Assembly: GCA_946481585.1 (NCBI GenBank)
Contig: CAMLOF010000056.1
Location: forward strand, 1-13,023
DNA from: an uncultured Macromonas sp.
Lineage (GTDB): Bacteria > Pseudomonadota > Gammaproteobacteria > Burkholderiales > Burkholderiaceae
Reading direction: 5' to 3'
Length of the DNA: 13,023 bases
The position numbers were made by a program, and so were the translations under genes. Every line of letters begins with the position of its first letter. The first letter of the stretch is position 1. The notes under the pieces were generated by a model. That model made no database searches. It was given only the letters and a program-made list of their open reading frames with translations, and was not told the origin of the DNA. Shown here piece after piece: positions 9,144 to 13,023 of this stretch.

Positions 9144-10028
9144 TCAGGCAGGCGTGTAGGCCAGGCGCACGTAAATGGGCGCGAAGGCTTCAGCCTGGGT
9201 GAGTTCGATCAACGTTTCCTTGGCCAGCTCCAGCGTGGCGATGAAGGTCACCACCAACACGGGCACCCCCAGGCTCACGTCGAACAGGTCGGCAAATTCC
9301 ACGAACTTGCGCCCCTGCAAGCGGCGCAGCACCAGGCTCATGTGCTCGCGTACTGATAGTTCTTCGCGGCTGATCTTGTGGTGCTGCACAAGCTTCGCGC
9401 GTTTGAGGATGTCGCGCCAGGCTTCCTGCAGGTCGGCGGGGTTCACATCCGGAAAGCGCGGTGCAAGCGATTGTTCGATGTGCACCTGGGCGCGCAGGAA
9501 GTCGCGGCCCAGCTGGGGGGCGTCGTTCAGGCGCTGTGCCGCCAGTTTCATCTGCTCGTATTCCAGCAGGCGGCGCACCAGTTCGGCACGGGGGTCTTCC
9601 ACCTCTTCGCCCTCGGCCACCTTCTTGGGCGGCAGCAGCATGCGCGACTTGATCTCGATCAGCATGGCCGCCATCAGCAGGTATTCACCGGCCAGTTCCA
9701 GGTTGCTGGCGCGGATCTGCTCCACGTAGCTCAGGTACTGCCGCGTCACCTCGGCCATGGGGATGTCGAGGATGTTGAAGTTCTGCTTGCGGATGAGGTA
9801 GAGCAGCAGGTCCAGCGGGCCTTCAAAGGCCTCCAGGAAGACCTGCAGCGCGTCGGGCGGGATGTAGAGGTCTTGCGGCAGCTGGAAAAGCGGCTCGCCG
9901 TACAGGCGCGCGCGGGCCACCTGGTCCACCACCTCGGGCATGCTCGCTGGCAGCTCGGCGGGCGCGCTGGCCAGCGCCAAGTCCAAACTGTTGGGCAGCT
10001 CGGGTTCCAGCGGCGGGGCGGTGGTCAT
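9144..10028 (-). CDS. scpA: Segregation and condensation protein A (ScpA, 294 aa)
   Basis: ScpA is the kleisin subunit that bridges SMC ATPase heads and, with ScpB, forms the condensin-like complex that organises and separates chromosomes. The ScpA signature [15 protein letters not shown] is at residues 68-82, followed by [14 protein letters not shown] and [19 protein letters not shown]. The C-terminus from about residue 215 ([23 protein letters not shown]) fits the winged-helix part that binds the SMC head. The N-terminal 60 residues are Pro/Ala-rich and look disordered, a common extension in this group. I chose the ATG at 10028. A TTG at 10043, directly after the stop of the upstream small gene, would add five residues and cannot be excluded; neither has a strong Shine-Dalgarno sequence. 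scpB and smc are not in the window. Confidence 0.95.
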   Translation of the reverse strand: MTTAPPLEPELPNSLDLALASAPAELPASMPEVVDQVARARLYGEPLFQLPQDLYIPPDALQVFLEAFEGPLDLLLYLIRKQNFNILDIPMAEVTRQYLSYVEQIRASNLELAGEYLLMAAMLIEIKSRMLLPPKKVAEGEEVEDPRAELVRRLLEYEQMKLAAQRLNDAPQLGRDFLRAQVHIEQSLAPRFPDVNPADLQEAWRDILKRAKLVQHHKISREELSVREHMSLVLRRLQGRKFVEFADLFDVSLGVPVLVVTFIATLELAKETLIELTQAEAFAPIYVRLAYTPA

Positions 10029-10043
10029 GCCAACGGTGGGCAA

Positions 10044-10256
10044 TCAGCGCAGCAGCGGTTCAGTCTGGTAGACGTACGGCTTTTGCGCAACGCGCGCTTC
10101 ACTGGCCTCGGCGGCAAACTGGCGGTCGATCTGCTTGTCCCACAACAGGGCGCGGCCCTGGCGTTGTTCGGCTTCCAGTTCGGGGCGCTGCGACTTGAGC
10201 GAGTCGATGAACTGGGTGGCGTCGGAAGCGTAGTGAGGGCGTTGAAAGATGTTCAT
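10044..10256 (-). CDS. DUF3460 family small protein (70 aa)
   Basis: A small soluble protein of unknown function. MNIFQRPHYASDATQFIDSL begins the family pattern, continuing with a charged helix (KSQRPELEAEQRQGRALLWDK) and ending in VAQKPYVYQ. It is mostly charged and helical, with no signal peptide or membrane segment. I recognise it as DUF3460, a family largely restricted to Burkholderiales and often found next to scpA, as here. Its stop is only 15 nt from the scpA ATG, so the two are likely co-transcribed. The start is taken as the ATG at 10256; an in-frame GTG at 10274 is an alternative. Neither has a clear ribosome-binding site. Confidence 0.85.
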   Translation of the reverse strand: MNIFQRPHYASDATQFIDSLKSQRPELEAEQRQGRALLWDKQIDRQFAAEASEARVAQKPYVYQTEPLLR

Positions 10257-10287
10257 GACGGGATCGTGCACCACAGGGAAAAAAGCG

Positions 10288-10293
10288 ATTTTA
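10288..10293 (-). promoter_or_regulatory. Candidate -10 box for the DUF3460-scpA-nadB unit
   Basis: TAAAAT on the minus strand, 31 nt upstream of the DUF3460 ATG, followed by a TTTTTT run (10279-10284). No convincing -35 box is seen at normal spacing. It lies in the 73-nt gap after the SulP gene, which is the only room for a promoter before DUF3460. Confidence 0.25.
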
Positions 10294-10305
10294 CCCAGTG
10301 GGACG

Positions 10306-10328
10306 CGACGCTGGAGATTTCGGCGTCG
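10306..10328 (-). terminator. Weak hairpin after the SulP gene
   Basis: CGACGC and GCGTCG form a 6-bp stem with an 11-nt loop starting 1 nt after the SulP stop codon. CGTCCC follows, not a U tract; the nearest T6 run is about 22 nt further on. It may mark the end of the SulP transcript but is not a canonical intrinsic terminator. Confidence 0.3.
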
Positions 10329-10329
10329 G

Positions 10330-11970
10330 TCAGGCGCAGGTGTGGAGCTTGCTGGCGAAGCCGGACCGGCGCAGCAGCGACAGCGGCTGTTCGTGCAAGC
10401 CCACCATGCTCAGGTGCGCGCCGCGCTTTTCCAGGGCCTTGTGCAACTGTTCCAGCGCGTCCAGGCCCGTGGTGTCGAGCGAGATGAGGTGCGTGGCGTC
10501 CAGCACCACGTTCAAGGGTTCCGGCGAAGCCTCCACCTCGGCCACGATGGGGTCGATCTTGCTGACCGCGCCAAAGAACAGCGAGCCGTACAGCTTGAAG
10601 GTGATCTGTTGGCTGGTACGCGCCACTTCCTGGGCGGTGAACAGGCTGCTTTGCCGACGTACGAACAGCACCACCGCCAGCACCAGGCCCAGCTCCACGG
10701 CCACCGTCAGGTCGAAGACGATGGTGACGAAGAAGGTGGACAGCAGCATCAACCGGTAGTGGTTGCTGAAGTGCTTGAGCCGCGCAAATTCGCGCCACTC
10801 GCCCATGTTCCACGCCACGAACAGCAGCACCCCCGCCAGCACCGCCAGGGGAATGTGCTTGGCCAACGGTGCGGCGGCCAGCACCACCAGCGCCAGCGTG
10901 AGCGAATGCACCACGCCTGCGATGGGTGAAGTGGCGCCTGCGCGGATGTTGGTGACGGTGCGCGCAATGGTGCCCGTGGCGGGCATACCGCCGAAGAAGG
11001 GCACCACGGCGTTGGCCACGCCCTGCGCCATCAGCTCCTGGTTGGGGTCGTGCTTGGGGCCTTCGCGCAACTGGTCGGCCACGCGCGCGCAAAGCAGCGA
11101 TTCGATGGCACCCAGGATGGCGATGGTGAGGGTGGGGCTGACCAGTTGTTTCACCGTTTCCCAGGTGAAGGCGGGCAGCTCGAACGCCGGAACGCTTTGG
11201 GGGATGCCGCCAAAGCGCGACCCGATGGTCTCGACCGGCATTTGCAATACCCAGGCCGCCAGCGATAGCGTGACCAGCGCCACCACCGGCCCGGGCACGC
11301 GCGATGTGGCCCGAAGGGCGCTGATGGCCTCGATCCCGTCGAGTTTCCTGCGGAAAGCCGACTCCGCCGCCCACAGCCTTGGCCACACGAAAAGCCCCAG
11401 CACACACGCTGCGCCCAACCCGAACGCCCAGGGGTTGAAGCCATCCAGGTGCCGGGCCAGCGTGCCGATCTGGCTGAAGAAATCTGCAGGCATCTTGTCG
11501 ATCTGCAGACCCAACAGGTCGCGCAGTTGAGACAAGGCAATGAGCACGGCTATGCCGTTGGTGAAACCGATGACCACGCTGACCGGCACGTAACGCACCA
11601 GGCTGCCCAGCTTGAACAGGCCCAGCAGGAACAGCAGCACGCCCGCGCTGGCGGTGGAGATCAGCAGGTTGGCCAAACCATAGCGTTCGACGATGCCGTA
11701 GACGATGACGATGAACGCGCCTGCAGGGCCACCTATCTGGACGGACGAGCCGCCCAGCACCGAGATGAGGAGCCCGCCGATGATGGCCGTCCACAGCCCG
11801 GCTTCGGGTTTGAGGCCCGAGGCGATGGCGAATGCCATGGCCAGCGGCAGTGCAACGATGCCGACGGTGGCGCCAGCCCCCATGTCTTTGACCAGCCGCT
11901 CACCGCTGTAGCCGCGAACATCCTGAAAAAGGCGCGGGCTGAACGTGGCCATGGGAGGCATGTTGAACAT
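10330..11970 (-). CDS. SulP-family anion transporter with STAS domain (546 aa)
   Basis: An inner-membrane SLC26/SulP permease. Members move sulfate, bicarbonate or dicarboxylates, and the substrate cannot be read from this sequence. The family signature begins at PLAMAFAIASGLKPEAGLW (42-60) and continues through GGLLISVLGGSSVQIGGPAG (65-84). About ten to twelve hydrophobic segments follow, with GIPQSVPAFELP, GVANAVVPFFGGMPATGTIARTVTNIRAGA and HSLTLALVVLAAAPLAK in the usual order. A cytoplasmic STAS domain occupies about residues 445-546, with the conserved loop DTTGLDALEQL (from Asp499). Three in-frame ATGs lie close together (11970, 11961, 11952). I give the longest form, preceded by TGGGGC, but MATFSPRLF at 11952 is equally plausible. 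It sits 103 nt downstream of the DUF1275 gene. Confidence 0.95.
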   Translation of the reverse strand: MFNMPPMATFSPRLFQDVRGYSGERLVKDMGAGATVGIVALPLAMAFAIASGLKPEAGLWTAIIGGLLISVLGGSSVQIGGPAGAFIVIVYGIVERYGLANLLISTASAGVLLFLLGLFKLGSLVRYVPVSVVIGFTNGIAVLIALSQLRDLLGLQIDKMPADFFSQIGTLARHLDGFNPWAFGLGAACVLGLFVWPRLWAAESAFRRKLDGIEAISALRATSRVPGPVVALVTLSLAAWVLQMPVETIGSRFGGIPQSVPAFELPAFTWETVKQLVSPTLTIAILGAIESLLCARVADQLREGPKHDPNQELMAQGVANAVVPFFGGMPATGTIARTVTNIRAGATSPIAGVVHSLTLALVVLAAAPLAKHIPLAVLAGVLLFVAWNMGEWREFARLKHFSNHYRLMLLSTFFVTIVFDLTVAVELGLVLAVVLFVRRQSSLFTAQEVARTSQQITFKLYGSLFFGAVSKIDPIVAEVEASPEPLNVVLDATHLISLDTTGLDALEQLHKALEKRGAHLSMVGLHEQPLSLLRRSGFASKLHTCA

Positions 11971-11980
11971 GCCCCATGTT

Positions 11981-12016
11981 ACAACTTTGCCGCCGTGACG
12001 CAGTTTGCGAAGTTGT
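11981..12016 (-). promoter_or_regulatory. Inverted repeat just upstream of the SulP gene
   Basis: ACAACTT (11981-11987) and AAGTTGT (12010-12016) form a perfect 7-bp inverted repeat with a 22-nt spacer, ending 10 nt before the SulP start. On the transcript it could form a long-loop hairpin with a smaller CGC/GCG pairing inside; as DNA it could be an operator. No matching regulator is encoded nearby. The remaining gap up to 12073 shows nothing else I can name. Confidence 0.3.
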
Positions 12017-12073
12017 CAGAAGAATCCTGGGGTTTACACCAGTTTGACGAGCATTCGCGGCGTTTTTGTCGGT

Positions 12074-12817
12074 TTAGGCAATGAATCGGTGTGTCTTCAG
12101 GTCGGCGGCTACGGGGCGCCAGACCAGCAGCAGCAGCATCACCGCCAAGGGGAGCGTGCTGACGTAACCCACGTGCTTGAAGCCCCAGGCACCCAGCAGG
12201 GCGCCAATGAAGAAGCTGCCGATCATGCGTGCCTGCAGACGCAGCTTGTCGCGGTTGGCCAGCACCGGGGCGTGCTGCGGGTGGCGGTTGACGTAGAAGA
12301 GCTTGCCCAGCTCGATGCCCAGATCCGTGACCAGGCCGGTGAGGTGCGTGGTGCGGATCTCGGCCTTGGATATCTTGGTGATGACGGCGTTCTGCAGGCC
12401 CATGATGAAGCACAGCAGAACCACCGTGAGCGGCAGAAACAGGGTGGCCAGCAGGCTGATGGCCGCGCCAAACAGACCGAACAGCAGCAGTGCCACCGCT
12501 TCGAGCAACAGGGGCAGGCCAAAGGCGCTTTGCAGCGAACGGCGCAACCCCCAATTCACCATCCAGGCGGTGGTCATGGCGCCAGCCAGGAAGGCCAGCA
12601 GCGAACCTATGCCCGCGATGGCCAGCGTCCAATGGCCCAGCACCATCTGGTCGGCCACGGACGAAATCACCCCCGTCATGTGCGAGGTGTACTGCCCCAC
12701 CGCCAGAAAACCGCCCGCGTTGGCGGCGCCAGCCACGAAGGCCAGCGTGAGCCCCAGGCGCACGTTCGCCTGTTGCGTGCGTTGCACGTCAACCCAGCCG
12801 CGCAGCTCGGGGTGCAC
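12074..12817 (-). CDS. YoaK/DUF1275 family membrane protein (247 aa)
   Basis: A polytopic inner-membrane protein of the DUF1275 (YoaK-like) family, whose function is not established. Six or so hydrophobic segments are visible. The hallmark N-terminal pattern is LAFVAGAANAGGFLAVGQY followed by TSHMTGVISSVAD. The mid-protein pattern GLQNAVITKISKAEIRTTHLTG is typical of the family, followed by GLVTDLGIELGKLF. The start is a GTG at 12817, the only usable start between the metG stop (12 nt upstream) and the first conserved segment; GTG at codon 11 is a less likely alternative. The tight spacing suggests co-transcription with metG. The ribosome-binding site (CGGGCGGCAGC) is weak. Confidence 0.92.
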   Translation of the reverse strand: MHPELRGWVDVQRTQQANVRLGLTLAFVAGAANAGGFLAVGQYTSHMTGVISSVADQMVLGHWTLAIAGIGSLLAFLAGAMTTAWMVNWGLRRSLQSAFGLPLLLEAVALLLFGLFGAAISLLATLFLPLTVVLLCFIMGLQNAVITKISKAEIRTTHLTGLVTDLGIELGKLFYVNRHPQHAPVLANRDKLRLQARMIGSFFIGALLGAWGFKHVGYVSTLPLAVMLLLLVWRPVAADLKTHRFIA

Positions 12818-12829
12818 GCTGCCGCCCGG

Positions 12830-13023
12830 TCAGTGGATGCGCATGCCTGGCTGTGCGCCAGGCCAGGGGTGCAGCACATAGATGCCGGGCTGGGCTTTTT
12901 CGTCCGCGTGGCTGGCGGCCAGCACCATACCTTCGCTCACGCCGAACTTCATCTTGCGCGGCGCCAGATTGGCCACCATCACGGTGAGTTTGCCAACCAG
13001 GTCTTCGGGCTTGTACATGCTGG
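12830..13023 (-). CDS. metG: Methionyl-tRNA synthetase, C-terminal end (partial)
   Basis: Only the last 64 codons or so are in the window, and the gene continues past the right edge. The visible part is the C-terminal OB-fold (EMAPII/Trbp111-like) tRNA-binding domain that also dimerises Met[22 protein letters not shown], then [10 protein letters not shown], ending [13 protein letters not shown]. The [16 protein letters not shown] stretch is highly characteristic of bacterial MetRS. A free-standing tRNA-binding protein with the same fold is a remote alternative, because the start is not visible. Confidence 0.92.
   Translation of the reverse strand, partial: SMYKPEDLVGKLTVMVANLAPRKMKFGVSEGMVLAASHADEKAQPGIYVLHPWPGAQPGMRIH

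Noticed and set aside
9127..9144. T6 run after the scpA stop as a possible terminator
   Set aside because: No stable stem precedes it (only a 3-bp pairing could be drawn), and nadB starts just downstream.
7564..9159. 531-codon open frame on the plus strand across nadB
   Set aside because: Antisense shadow of nadB with no recognisable domain.
10253..11794. 513-codon open frame on the minus strand overlapping SulP and the DUF3460 start
   Set aside because: It is the same strand as SulP in another frame, Arg/Gly/Ala/His-rich, without domains. The SulP frame has full family conservation.

Overview
The window is GC-rich, densely packed bacterial chromosome. The gene content (thiC behind a TPP riboswitch, a DUF3460-scpA pair, SulP permease, DUF1275 protein) and the flavour of the proteins suggest a betaproteobacterium of the order Burkholderiales, most likely family Comamonadaceae (Acidovorax-like). 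That placement is my inference, since no rRNA or species marker is present. I see no insertion sequence, phage gene, tRNA, rRNA or CRISPR array. It reads as a core and metabolic region with one catabolic island.

Layout. (1) 1-133: short stretch downstream of thiC with no gene I can support. (2) 134-2248, minus: thiC (HMP-phosphate synthase for thiamine) with a clear TPP riboswitch in its leader. (3) 2290-5640, minus: a four-gene operon transcribed in the order gntK, dctQ, dctM, dctP, encoding gluconokinase and a complete TRAP transporter. (4) 5641-5797: divergent control region with two identical 14-bp palindromes, GGATAGCGCTATCC. (5) 5798-7478, plus: a LacI/GntR-type regulator followed closely by a YitT-family membrane protein. 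(6) 7498-13023, minus: metG (3' end only, cut by the window edge), DUF1275 membrane protein, SulP anion transporter with a STAS domain, DUF3460 protein, scpA and nadB. nadB converges on the yitT gene.

How the genes work together. The centre of the window looks like a self-contained sugar-acid uptake module. The TRAP transporter (DctP periplasmic binder, DctQ/DctM membrane subunits) would import the substrate, GntK would phosphorylate it to 6-phosphogluconate, and the divergent LacI-family protein would bind the paired palindromes. Gluconate as the substrate is inferred from GntK and the regulator, not from the binding protein itself. thiC is a separate unit controlled by thiamine pyrophosphate. 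nadB (NAD synthesis) and scpA (chromosome condensation) are housekeeping genes. Nothing here is clearly a new system. The best leads are regulatory: the twin operators with one abutting a gntK start that lacks a Shine-Dalgarno sequence, a hairpin overlapping the likely thiC promoter, and a small hairpin that would hold the thiC ribosome-binding site in its loop.
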